The position numbers and the translations under genes are program-made. Shown here piece by piece: positions 26,153 through 34,314 of a stretch of DNA of 64,000 bases. The notes under the pieces were generated by a model. It saw nothing but the letters and a program-made list of their open reading frames with translations, was not told where the DNA came from and ran no database searches. Source of the DNA: Methylobacterium sp. Leaf104 (GTDB taxonomy: Bacteria; Pseudomonadota; Alphaproteobacteria; Rhizobiales; Beijerinckiaceae); assembly GCF_001422885.1 (NCBI RefSeq), contig NZ_LMMZ01000001.1:186753-250752 (forward strand). The letters run 5' to 3'. Every line of letters begins with the position of its first letter. Within the stretch, counting starts at the first letter, position 1.

Positions 26153-26743
26153 ATGTCGAACGCCATGTCGCCCGAGTCCCGCTTCGCGCTGCCGCGCCGT
26201 CACGCCCTGGCGGTCCTGGGCGGGGCCCTCGTCTGCGGCGTCCGCCCGGCCCTGGCCGATGCCGCCAAGGCGGGTGCCTTCGCCTTCGAGAAGCCGGAGG
26301 GCGGCACCCTGCCGCTCTCGGCCTATGCCGGCCGGCCCATCCTGGTGGTCAACACCGCCACGGCCTGCGGCTATGCCGGGCAATTCACCGGGCTGCAGGG
26401 CCTGTGGACCCGCTTCGGCGACCGGGGCCTCACCGTCATCGCGGTCCCGTCGCCCGATTTCGGCAATCAGGAGCCCCTTGACGGGGTCGCCATCGCGGAG
26501 GCGGCGCGCCGGAACCACGGCGTCACCTTCCCGGTGACCGCCAAGACCCATGTCCGGGGGCCGGCCGCGCATCCGTTCTACCGCTGGGCCGCCGCCGAGA
26601 AGCCCGGCAACGCGCCGGGCTGGAACTTCCACAAGTATCTCGTCGACCGGGACGGCAGCCTGATCGGCGCCTTCCCGTCCTCGGTCGAGCCCAACGATCC
26701 GCGCATCGTCACCGCGATCGCCAACGCGCTGCCCGCCGCCTGA
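26153..26743 (+). CDS. Exported glutathione peroxidase-like protein
   Basis: 196 residues. The glutathione peroxidase tetrad is present as Cys72 (NTATACGYAGQF), Gln106 (FGNQEP), Trp157 and Asn158 (WNFHKYLVDRDG). The usual FPCNQFGGQEP region is changed to VPSPDFGNQEP. Unlike typical cytoplasmic bacterial enzymes it begins with a twin-arginine-like signal (LPRRHALAVLGGALVCGV, ALA cleavage), so it should act on peroxides in the periplasm, probably with thioredoxin-like reductants. ATG 26153 is the second-best start by length but gives the signal a normal N-region. It ends five bases from a small convergent gene. Confidence 0.9.
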   Translation: MSNAMSPESRFALPRRHALAVLGGALVCGVRPALADAAKAGAFAFEKPEGGTLPLSAYAGRPILVVNTATACGYAGQFTGLQGLWTRFGDRGLTVIAVPSPDFGNQEPLDGVAIAEAARRNHGVTFPVTAKTHVRGPAAHPFYRWAAAEKPGNAPGWNFHKYLVDRDGSLIGAFPSSVEPNDPRIVTAIANALPAA

Positions 26744-26747
26744 GGCG

Positions 26748-26972
26748 TCAGCGCGGGATGTCCCGAGGCGGGCGAAGCGCCTCGGGTTTCGGCGGCGCGC
26801 GGCGGAGACGCCGCGGCCGTTCGGCGCTGCCGCGTGCCGGCGGCGAGGCGTAGTTCGACGCGAAGGGGTTGGCCGGCGTCCGATCGGCGCTGCCGAACAG
26901 GCTGAACTCGGCCCGGGCGCCGGAGCCCGCGCACAAAATCGTCACGAGAAGGGCGAGGAGGAGGGGGCGCAT
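26748..26972 (-). CDS. Small exported Pro/Arg-rich protein
   Basis: 74 residues from the ATG at 26972. A signal peptide (MRPLLLALLVTILCAGSGARA) is followed by a short mature part beginning EFSLFGSADRTPANPF and ending in an Arg/Pro-rich tail. I do not recognise a family. The coding call rests on the clean signal peptide and on the tight fit against the end of the glutathione peroxidase gene. Confidence 0.6.
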   Translation of the reverse strand: MRPLLLALLVTILCAGSGARAEFSLFGSADRTPANPFASNYASPPARGSAERPRRLRRAPPKPEALRPPRDIPR

Positions 26973-27113
26973 GCGGCTCCTGGGGCCGGCCGTCGTCGGC
27001 CGGAGCGATGGGGTCCCTTGCTCCGATACCGCAAGCCCCCACATCCGGCGAGAGGCGGGCCCCGGATCGCCGGAGGTTCCGGGCCGCCGCGGGATGGGTC
27101 GAGGGACGGGACG

Positions 27114-27341
27114 ATGAAGCCGCACCGGTTCGAGCAGGCGGGGGCCGTCTTCGAGATCGCCTTCGAGCGGGCGCCCAAGGGCTGGGTCGCCCATATCCGC
27201 CGCGAAGACAGCGAGACCACCCACGCGATCGGATTCCCCGACGGGCCGGGCTACGATCCGGCGGACGTGCGCGGCTCGCTGATCGCGGGCTGCGAGGCGG
27301 CGCTTCCGAACCTGTCCTGGGCGCGCCCGACGCGGCACTGA
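27114..27341 (+). CDS. Small hypothetical protein
   Basis: 75 residues starting MKPHRFEQAGAVFEIAFERA, with a GAGGGA site upstream of the ATG. The sequence is acidic-amphipathic and beta-like (GWVAHIRREDSETTHAIGFPD) with no signal peptide or membrane segment. No family recognised. It lies 85 bases before the DUF2188-like gene, which has its own candidate promoter. Confidence 0.6.
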   Translation: MKPHRFEQAGAVFEIAFERAPKGWVAHIRREDSETTHAIGFPDGPGYDPADVRGSLIAGCEAALPNLSWARPTRH

Positions 27342-27343
27342 CG

Positions 27344-27368
27344 GGAACCTCCCGAAGCGCCCCGTGTT
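27344..27368 (+). promoter_or_regulatory. Candidate EcfG-type general-stress promoter
   Basis: GGAAC (27344-27348), 17 bases, GTT (27366-27368), i.e. GGAAC-N16-tGTT. Spacing fits sigma-EcfG promoters, and the site is 58 bases before the ATG of the DUF2188-like gene. Confidence 0.42.
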
Positions 27369-27426
27369 CGCCCTCCCACATGCGCTCGGCACCTGTGCCC
27401 GCGCGCGAAACGGGAAGGAACAGCCG

Positions 27427-27666
27427 ATGTCCGAGATCACCTATCGCATCGTCGAGCACGACGGCGGCTTCGCCTACAAGGTCGGCGACGTGTTCTCCGA
27501 GACTTATCCGAGCCACGACGAGGCCCTGCAGGCGGCCCAGGCCGCCGCGGCCGAGCAGCAGGTTCCGGGCTCGACGGAGGGCATCCGCTACCAGGACAGC
27601 AAGGGCGCCTGGCACGACGAGACCGCCCAGGGTAACGACCGTCCCACCGCCCGCGTGGTCGATTGA
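27427..27666 (+). CDS. DUF2188-like small protein
   Basis: 79 residues. The order TYRIVEHDGGFAYKVGDV, then SETYPSHDEALQAAQAAAAEQQ and IRYQDSKGAWHDE matches the beta-beta-alpha-beta pattern of DUF2188 proteins, in which the end usually reads as a short WRxE/E-like strand. GGGAAGGAA precedes the ATG. The gene has a general-stress-type promoter match immediately upstream. Function is not known; relatives are often stress-induced. Confidence 0.78.
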   Translation: MSEITYRIVEHDGGFAYKVGDVFSETYPSHDEALQAAQAAAAEQQVPGSTEGIRYQDSKGAWHDETAQGNDRPTARVVD

Positions 27667-27691
27667 GGGGCGGGGCCGGTTCCTGCGACGC

Positions 27692-29017
27692 TCAGGCCGA
27701 GCGTCGCCGGGCCGGGGTTCCGCTGGCGGACCATGCGGCCACGGCCACGTTCCGGCCGGGTTCCGCCTCCTGGCGCTGCCGGGCGCAGCCGGTGCGGTTC
27801 CGCCCGGCCGATTTCGCCCGGTAGAGGGCGGCATCGGCCGCCTCGAACAGGGCGGTCGGCGTCGCCGCGCCGTCGCGGCTCGCGGCGACGCCGATGCTGA
27901 CCGTCACGTGGTTCAGTCCGTCGCCGCGCCCGGCATGGGGCAGGGCCAGTGCGTTCAGCGAGGCGTGGATCCGCTCGGCCAGGGCGATGGCGGCCTCGCT
28001 GTCGAGGCCGGGTAGCAGCAGAGCGAATTCCTCGCCGCCGTAGCGCGACACCAGATCGGCGGCACTGCCGGCCCCGGCGTTCAGGAGGCGCGAGATCGCG
28101 CACAGGCAGGCATCGCCCGCTCCGTGCCCGTAATGGTCGTTGAAGCGCTTGAAGTGGTCGACATCCACCAGAAGCAGCGCGAACGGGGCACCGTCCTGGG
28201 CGCCCTGCCACAGTTCGTCGAGGCGCTCGGAAAAGGCGCGCCGGTTGGCGAGGCCGGTCAACGGGTCGGTGGTCGAGAGGTGCGTGAGGCGCGCATTGGC
28301 GACGACGAGCTGCTGCGCCCGCAGGGATTCCCGTAACGTATAGAGATAGTTGCGCCGGTTGGCGCTCTCTATCTTGTGGGCGGCTCCGAGACTGAAGGCG
28401 ATGCCCATCAGCATGTCGAGGCGGATCAGGTCCGCGAGGTCGGGGGCGAATTCCGGGTGGGCCGCGATGGCGAGGCAGCCGGCGAGCGCGGCCGAGCCCG
28501 AGACGACGCAGGCCCAGGTGAACCGGAGGGCCAGGCAGATGTTGGCGAAGATCACCGTCAGCCAGATCGCCGTGGCCGCGTGGGCGACGTTGGGTCCCTG
28601 CCCGAGCGAGAGGGTGGCCGTCGGGATCATCACCGCCGACAGGATGCCGAGGCCGCACAGGGCCTCCCGCGTCCGCGCGCTCACCCGGCCGAGAGCCACG
28701 AAGATCCCGAGCGCGATCGGCGTCATCACGCCGATCCGCAGGACGAGATTCAGCGTCGCGAGGTTGGGCGTCGTGACGTAGGCCGCCCAGGCATAGAGGT
28801 GGAAGACCGCAATGCCGATCAGGGTGGCGCGGCGTAGCTGCTGGACCCGCAGGCGGCCGGTCTCGGCCTCGAACCGGGCCTCGAGTTCGGCCGGGAAGGC
28901 GAGGCGCCAGCGCGTCGCCTGCAGGGTCTGCTCGATGAGCATCAGCAGGTGGTCGCTGGCGTGAAACGACACGGAGCCCGGATCGTCGGACGATCGGGCA
29001 GCAGATGAAGCGGTCAC
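27692..29017 (-). CDS. Membrane diguanylate cyclase (GGDEF)
   Basis: About 441 residues from a GTG at 29017; the frame is open to 29137 and MLIEQTL further in is another possible start, so the N-terminus is uncertain. Residues about 50-230 contain five or six hydrophobic helices (MASE-like sensor). The catalytic domain carries DPLTGLANRRAF, DVDHFKRFNDHYGH and the active-site loop GGEEF at 327-331, so it should make cyclic di-GMP. The RxxD product-inhibition site normally just before the loop reads SAAD, so feedback control at this position is probably absent. No phosphodiesterase domain is fused. Confidence 0.88.
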   Translation of the reverse strand: MTASSAARSSDDPGSVSFHASDHLLMLIEQTLQATRWRLAFPAELEARFEAETGRLRVQQLRRATLIGIAVFHLYAWAAYVTTPNLATLNLVLRIGVMTPIALGIFVALGRVSARTREALCGLGILSAVMIPTATLSLGQGPNVAHAATAIWLTVIFANICLALRFTWACVVSGSAALAGCLAIAAHPEFAPDLADLIRLDMLMGIAFSLGAAHKIESANRRNYLYTLRESLRAQQLVVANARLTHLSTTDPLTGLANRRAFSERLDELWQGAQDGAPFALLLVDVDHFKRFNDHYGHGAGDACLCAISRLLNAGAGSAADLVSRYGGEEFALLLPGLDSEAAIALAERIHASLNALALPHAGRGDGLNHVTVSIGVAASRDGAATPTALFEAADAALYRAKSAGRNRTGCARQRQEAEPGRNVAVAAWSASGTPARRRSA

Positions 29018-29313
29018 GCGCGACGAGATCCATGGGCGGGCGGGCGGCAAATGCCCCTGGACGCACCTTGCCAGCGACCCGTGTGGGCATGCTTTCCCCG
29101 ATGCGTAAAATGCGACCGATCCGGTGCGCGCGGCCACCCCGCTCCCGGGGAGACCCCTCTTGCGGCGATGGGGGACCGAATGGACAATTGCCTCGCCGGC
29201 CCCACCTCGTGCATGCCTCGCCGAGAGCGGGGCGCACGCCGCGGCGGATTGGCCCCTCGAAGGGGCCGCCCGACGCCGCGTGCCCCGGTCCTTCCGCCTC
29301 CTGGAGCCTGCCC

Positions 29314-29913
29314 GTGACCGTCTCGAACCCGCGCCAGCCCGACCATGCCATCGACCCGCTCTTCATCGAGCGGTGGTCGCCGCGCGCCTTCACCGGCGAG
29401 GCGGTGCCGGAATCCGAATTGCTGCGGATGATCGAGGCCGCGCGCTGGGCGCCGTCCTCCTACAATTCGCAGCCCTGGCGCTTCGTCTACGCCCTGCGCG
29501 GCACGCCCGAATGGGAGACCTTCCTCGACCTTTTGGTGCCGGGAAACCGCAAGTGGGCGGAGGGCGCCGGCGCCCTCGTCATCCTCGTCTCGAGCAAGCT
29601 GATGAAGACCGGCGACGGGCTGAAGCCCTCGGCCAGCCATTCCCTCGACACCGGAGCCGCCTCGGCGAACTTCCAGCTCCAGGCGATCCGCCAGGGCTGG
29701 CACGTGCACGGCATGGGCGGGTTCGACAAGGAGCGCTCCGTCACCGTGCTCGCCGTGCCCCCGGACCATCAGGTCGAGGCGGCCTACGCGGTCGGGCGCG
29801 CGGCGAACCCGGCCGACCTCACCGAGGAGCAGCGGGCCAAGGAGGTGCCGAACGGCCGGCGCCCGATCACCGACTTCGCCTTCGCCGGCGCCTTCAAGGC
29901 CCGCGAAGCCTGA
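29314..29913 (+). CDS. Nitroreductase family protein
   Basis: 199 residues from a GTG at 29314 with GGAG seven bases upstream. FMN-binding hallmarks are RWSPRAFTGEAVP, ARWAPSSYNSQPWRFVYA and NFQLQAIRQGWHVHGMGGF. The family reduces nitro groups, quinones or flavin intermediates with NAD(P)H; the physiological substrate cannot be told. It ends ten bases before the acyl-CoA synthetase start, so co-transcription is likely. Confidence 0.9.
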   Translation: MTVSNPRQPDHAIDPLFIERWSPRAFTGEAVPESELLRMIEAARWAPSSYNSQPWRFVYALRGTPEWETFLDLLVPGNRKWAEGAGALVILVSSKLMKTGDGLKPSASHSLDTGAASANFQLQAIRQGWHVHGMGGFDKERSVTVLAVPPDHQVEAAYAVGRAANPADLTEEQRAKEVPNGRRPITDFAFAGAFKAREA

Positions 29914-29923
29914 GCGGCCCGCC

Positions 29924-31540
29924 GTGCTGAGACCCGCACCCGACCATGCCGCGCTCGTCGCCGGTTTCGCCTGGGACGTCCCGGAGCGCTTCAACATCGG
30001 CGTCGATGTCTGCGACCGCTGGGCCGCGCGCGAGCCCGGCCGGGTCGCGATCCAGGAGGTCGTCGGCGCGCGGGTCTCGGAGATCAGCTTCGGGGACCTG
30101 CGGGACCGCTCCGACCGCCTGGCGGCCGGGTTGCGGATCCGGGGCGTCGTCCCCGGCGACCGCGTCGGCGTGCTGCTGCCGCAATCGGCCGCCGTGGTGA
30201 TCGCGCACGCGGCCGCCTACAAGCTCGGGGCGATCGCGCTGCCGCTGGCCGGTTTGTTCGGACCGGACGCCCTGCGCTACCGGCTGACCGATGCCGGCGC
30301 GCGGGTCCTGATCACCGACGCGGCCGGCCTTGCCAAGATCGACGCGATCCGCGCCGACCTGCCGGCGCTCGAATGCGTCGTCTGCGTCGACGGCGCGCGG
30401 GGCCTGGCCCTCGGCTACGACGCCCTGCTGGCGGAGGCGCCGGACGGGTTCGTGCCGGTGGACACCCGGGCCGACGATCCCGCCCTGATGATCTACACCT
30501 CCGGCACGACCGGGCCGGCCAAGGGCGCGCTGCACGCCCACCGGGTGCTCCTGGGGCACCTGCCGGGCTTCTGCATGATGCACGACTTCCCGCCGAAGCC
30601 CGGCGACCGGATGTGGACCCCGTCCGACTGGGCCTGGGCCGGCGGCCTCCTCAACGCGACCCTGCCGAGCCTGCATTTCGGCGTGCCGGTGGTGGCCTGC
30701 CCGAGCTTCCGCTTCGAGCCGGAGGCCGCCTTCCGGCTGATCGCCGAGCGGGCCGTCACCCTCGCGTTCCTGCCGCCGACCGCCCTGCGCATGCTGCGCG
30801 GCGTCGCCGACCCGTGCGGGCGCTTCGACCTCGCGCGCCTGCGCAACATCGCCTCCGCCGGCGAGGCCCTGGGCCCCGAGACCTTCGACTGGGCGCGGCG
30901 CGAACTCGGGCTCACCATCGGCGAGGCCTACGGCCAGACCGAGTGCAACCTGGTCCTCGCCGCGTGCCGCTCGGCCGGCGTGGCACGGGCCGGCTCCACG
31001 GGGCGGCCGGTGCCGGGGCATCGGGTCGCGATCCTGCGGCCCGACGGCACCGAGACCGCCGACGACGAGCCGGGCGAGATCGCCATCGCCCGGCCCGACC
31101 CGGTGATGTTCCTGCGCTACTGGAACCAGCCGGAGGCGACCGCGAAGAAGTTCGCCGGCGACTGGATGCTCACCGGCGACACCGCCCGGCGCGACGCCGA
31201 CGGCTACGTCCACTTCGTCGGGCGCGAGGACGACCTCATCACCTCGGCGGCCTACCGCATCGGCCCCACCGAGATCGAGGACTGCCTCGGCGCGCACCCC
31301 GCGGTGGCGCTGGCCGCCGCGGTGGGCAAGCCCGACCCGCTGCGCACCGAGATCGTGAAGGCCTTCGTCGTCCTGCGCCCGGGCTACACCGCCTCCGACG
31401 CGCTGGCCGCCGAGATCCAGGCCTTCGTGCGCACCCGCCTCTCCGCCCACGAGTACCCGCGCGAGATCGCGTTCCGGGACAGCCTGCCCATGACCACCAC
31501 GGGCAAGATCATCCGGCGGCAGCTGCGCGACGCGGATTAG
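29924..31540 (+). CDS. AMP-forming acyl-CoA synthetase
   Basis: 538 residues from a GTG at 29924. The AMP-binding loop MIYTSGTTGPAKG, the adenylation motif GEAYGQTECN, the hinge TGDTARRDADGYVHFVGRED and the C-terminal catalytic lysine region TTTGKIIRRQLR are all present. It activates a carboxylic acid to its CoA thioester; the overall pattern is closest to medium-chain or acetyl/propionyl-type synthetases, but the substrate is not clear. It follows the nitroreductase gene closely. Confidence 0.93.
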   Translation: MLRPAPDHAALVAGFAWDVPERFNIGVDVCDRWAAREPGRVAIQEVVGARVSEISFGDLRDRSDRLAAGLRIRGVVPGDRVGVLLPQSAAVVIAHAAAYKLGAIALPLAGLFGPDALRYRLTDAGARVLITDAAGLAKIDAIRADLPALECVVCVDGARGLALGYDALLAEAPDGFVPVDTRADDPALMIYTSGTTGPAKGALHAHRVLLGHLPGFCMMHDFPPKPGDRMWTPSDWAWAGGLLNATLPSLHFGVPVVACPSFRFEPEAAFRLIAERAVTLAFLPPTALRMLRGVADPCGRFDLARLRNIASAGEALGPETFDWARRELGLTIGEAYGQTECNLVLAACRSAGVARAGSTGRPVPGHRVAILRPDGTETADDEPGEIAIARPDPVMFLRYWNQPEATAKKFAGDWMLTGDTARRDADGYVHFVGREDDLITSAAYRIGPTEIEDCLGAHPAVALAAAVGKPDPLRTEIVKAFVVLRPGYTASDALAAEIQAFVRTRLSAHEYPREIAFRDSLPMTTTGKIIRRQLRDAD

Positions 31541-31878
31541 ACCTGCGCCGGCCGCGCGAGGCCCCGGGGCGATCGGGTTCGGCGCGTCGTTGCGAGGCGG
31601 CGTTCAAGCAACGGGCGTCATCGCGTCATGATCATGCTGTCTAGGGCAGGCTTTCGACATCCCGTGCGGGATGGAAGCATCGACGATGCTTCGTCCTCTC
31701 GCGTGCGTGACGCCGATGATCGTGTTCTCTGTGGAGAAGTCAAATCCCGGCATTTAGGTTAATTGGGCACCCTAAGTAGTCGTTTGCCAGAAATATTGGG
31801 AAATCTCGCTTCCCCAATCCAGAAAATTTTCTTAAACAAATCGCGTTGAGACGATATTAAGAAACTGGGGGGGGCGCG
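31541..31878. other. Upstream region of the RTX protein gene
   Basis: About 340 bases. The right half (31735-31870) is AT-rich and contains the inverted repeat ATTGGGAAA/TTCCCCAAT (31795-31818, one mismatch) and the perfect 12-base palindrome AGAAAATTTTCT (31821-31832), both good operator candidates. A long G run (31867-31874) forms the ribosome site region. No consensus sigma-70 pair is convincing. Confidence 0.5.
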
Positions 31879-34014
31879 ATGGCAACGTTCAATGGTAGCA
31901 ATGCTGACGATACGTATCTCGGCGGTAATGGCGACGACAACTATAATCTCGGCGAGGGGAACAACAGAGTCATCGATCTGGTCGGACGCAACGTGATCAA
32001 TGCCGGATCTGGCAACGACCAGATCACGACCGGTGCGGGTGACGATCAGATCAATGCCGGAGACGGCCTGAACGTCATCGATGCGGGCGCGGGCAACAAC
32101 ACCATCAACGTCGGCTCGGGGGCCGATCGCATCGTCGCCGGCGCCGGCAACGACCAGATCAACGCCGGCGAGGGCGACAACACCGTCGATGCCGGGGACG
32201 GCCGGAACCAGGTCAATGCCGGCTCGGGCAACGACACCATCGTCACGGGCTCCGGCGACGACCAGATCAATGCCGGCGAGGGCAACAACGTCATCCGGGC
32301 CGGCGACGGCCGGAACACGATCAACACCGGTTCCGGCGCCGACCGCATCACCGCGGGCTCGGGCGACGACCAGATCAACGCCGGCGAGGGCAACAACGTC
32401 ATCGACGCCGGCGGCGGCTCCAACCGCATCACCGCGGGCTCCGGTCACGACGTCATCACGGCCGGATCCGGCAACAACGAGATCTATGCCGGCGAGGGCA
32501 ACAACACGATCACGGTCGGCAACGGCCTGAACCGCATCTACACCGGCTCCGGCGCCGACGTGATCACCACGGGTTCCGGCAACGACACCATCTATGCCGG
32601 CGGCGGCAACGACCGCGTGATCCTCGGCGGCGGCTCCGACCTCGTCTACCTCGGCGACGGCAACGACGTCGCGCGGCTCACCCTCGCCCAGAGCAAGGGC
32701 GGCGCGCATATCGATCTCTGGGGCGAGGGCGGCTCGGACACCCTCCAGCTCGTCCTCACCGCCGCCGAGGCGCAGGACGCGGCGGTGCTCGCCGACCTCC
32801 AGGGCTTCCAGAAGCATCTCGCCGGTGACGGCAACTGGATGTACCAGTTCAAGACCGCCGACATCGCGGTGCGGCAGTTCGAGAAGCTCGAGATCGTCGC
32901 CCCCGTCCTCGCGGCCGCCGACAAGGCGACCACGACGGAGGATGTCCCGGTCACGATCCAGGTTCTGGCCAACGACAAGGACCTGCTGGCGGCCAGCAAC
33001 ACGGCCCTGCACGTCACCGAAATCCTCGCCTCGGGCCTCCAGGGCACGGCCACGATCAGCCAGGACGGCAAGAGCGTCGTCTACGATCCGGGCCAGGCCT
33101 TTCAGTACCTCAAGGCCGGCGAGCAGGCCGACGTGACCTTCCAGTACAAGGTCGCCGACGACCAGGGCTTCGTCGACACCGCCTCCGTCACCGTCACGGT
33201 GACGGGCGTGGACGATGTCGCCGCGATCTCCGGCAAAGCGGTCGGTGCCGTCAAGGAAGACGGTGTCCTGAAGGCGTCCGGCACCCTCGCCGTGTCCGAC
33301 CTCGATGCCGGCCAGAACCACTTCGCGGATGTCTCGGCCTCGGCGCTGCACGGCACCTACGGCGACTTCACCTTCAACGACGGGGCCTGGGACTACACCC
33401 TGCGCAACGGCGACGCCAACGTGCAGGCGTTGGCCACGGGACAGACGGTCTATGATACGCTCACCGTGAACTCGCAGGATGGAACGGCCAGCCAACAGAT
33501 CAAAGTGAGCATTGCAGGGCAGGATGAGCCGGCGAAGGCCGGAAATCTGTTGGTCACCTTCGAAGATGTTCCTGGGACCAGCGCGGCCAACAATCAAAGT
33601 TACGGAGATATTTCAAATTACAAAGGTTTCAAATGGGATTCTGCTTCGAGTGGCAGCTACGAAATGATCGCGATGCATGAAAATTACGGTTACTCGGGTG
33701 TGGCCAACAACAGTCAAGGTTCAGGATCGTTCGTGGGCTTGAACAACTACTTTGGGGCGACCCCGACAACGATCAGCCGAGCCGATGGAGCAGACTTCGA
33801 ATTTCAGAGCGGTTATTTCGCCGACCTCAATCTACAGAACTCGCATGTGGACCTGCAGGGCTTCAATAACGGCGTCCTCGTCGGCGAAAAGGTGCTCGAT
33901 CTGGGTCGGAGCACGAAAGTCGAAGTCGACTGGGGGCACATCGACCAGCTCGTGCTGAATCACACCGGAGGCAGTGGGATTCTCGTTATGGACGATCTGC
34001 TGTTCATGGTCTGA
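31879..34014 (+). CDS. Secreted RTX / VCBS repeat protein
   Basis: 711 residues without an N-terminal signal. Residues about 10-270 are about 28 uninterrupted RTX nonapeptides (GSGNDQI-type), then a linker, a cadherin/VCBS-like segment (EDVPVTIQVLANDKDLL and KAVGAVKEDGVLKASGTL) at about 340-545, and a C-terminal beta-sandwich module (about 550-711) ending ILVMDDLLFMV. This is the profile of type I secreted, calcium-binding adhesins or surface-layer proteins; no type I exporter is nearby. Within repeats 4-19 the calcium-ligand position runs Asp-Asp-Asn-Asn with period four. The first 40 and last 150 codons are distinctly less GC-rich than the repeat core. Confidence 0.88.
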   Translation: MATFNGSNADDTYLGGNGDDNYNLGEGNNRVIDLVGRNVINAGSGNDQITTGAGDDQINAGDGLNVIDAGAGNNTINVGSGADRIVAGAGNDQINAGEGDNTVDAGDGRNQVNAGSGNDTIVTGSGDDQINAGEGNNVIRAGDGRNTINTGSGADRITAGSGDDQINAGEGNNVIDAGGGSNRITAGSGHDVITAGSGNNEIYAGEGNNTITVGNGLNRIYTGSGADVITTGSGNDTIYAGGGNDRVILGGGSDLVYLGDGNDVARLTLAQSKGGAHIDLWGEGGSDTLQLVLTAAEAQDAAVLADLQGFQKHLAGDGNWMYQFKTADIAVRQFEKLEIVAPVLAAADKATTTEDVPVTIQVLANDKDLLAASNTALHVTEILASGLQGTATISQDGKSVVYDPGQAFQYLKAGEQADVTFQYKVADDQGFVDTASVTVTVTGVDDVAAISGKAVGAVKEDGVLKASGTLAVSDLDAGQNHFADVSASALHGTYGDFTFNDGAWDYTLRNGDANVQALATGQTVYDTLTVNSQDGTASQQIKVSIAGQDEPAKAGNLLVTFEDVPGTSAANNQSYGDISNYKGFKWDSASSGSYEMIAMHENYGYSGVANNSQGSGSFVGLNNYFGATPTTISRADGADFEFQSGYFADLNLQNSHVDLQGFNNGVLVGEKVLDLGRSTKVEVDWGHIDQLVLNHTGGSGILVMDDLLFMV
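32005..32685. repeat. RTX repeat array with 27-base units and 108-base higher order
   Basis: About 25 in-frame 27-base units encode GxGx(D/N)xIxA nonapeptides. Similar groups of four (about 108 bases) recur several times, for example around GSGDDQINAGEGNNVI, which appears three times nearly unchanged. Confidence 0.88.
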
Positions 34015-34051
34015 AGTGACTGTCTCGTCTGCATTGATGCATTGAAGATTT

Positions 34052-34086
34052 GGGTCGCCGGAAACGGCGGCCCATTTCATTTAAAT
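34052..34086 (+). terminator. Intrinsic terminator of the RTX gene
   Basis: Arms 34052-34060 and 34065-34073 pair (one G-T wobble) around a stable GAAA tetraloop and are followed by ATTTCATTTAAAT. A textbook rho-independent terminator 38 bases after the stop. Confidence 0.9.
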
Positions 34087-34298
34087 GCTCCATTCCGGTT
34101 CATGTGCGCGGTCGATACGCCGTCGGCGACGGGCACGGCGCGGATCGTGTCCCGCCAGGGCTCGCGTCCTGCCTCCCGGTCGAGCGGGGGGGCGGGAGGT
34201 GTGGACCGTATCGCCTGCCGCTTCGTTCGGGATGGATCGTCGGACGTGATGGCCCGAACCCGCGTCAGGCAGACCGCAGCGCATCGGAACCAATTCGC

Positions 34299-34314
34299 AT
34301 AAAGACATCTTTAT
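34299..34314. promoter_or_regulatory. ArsR/SahR-like operator upstream of ahcY
   Basis: ATAAAGA-CA-TCTTTAT is a perfect seven-base inverted repeat about 75 bases before the ahcY start, in an AT-rich patch. ArsR-family SahR regulators, which sense S-adenosylhomocysteine and control methionine-cycle genes in Proteobacteria, bind palindromes of this general kind. The regulator itself is not in the window. Confidence 0.5.

Noticed and set aside
32005..32685. Regular repeats that could suggest a CRISPR array
   Set aside because: The repeats are contiguous, in frame and encode RTX nonapeptides; there are no unique spacers and no cas genes.
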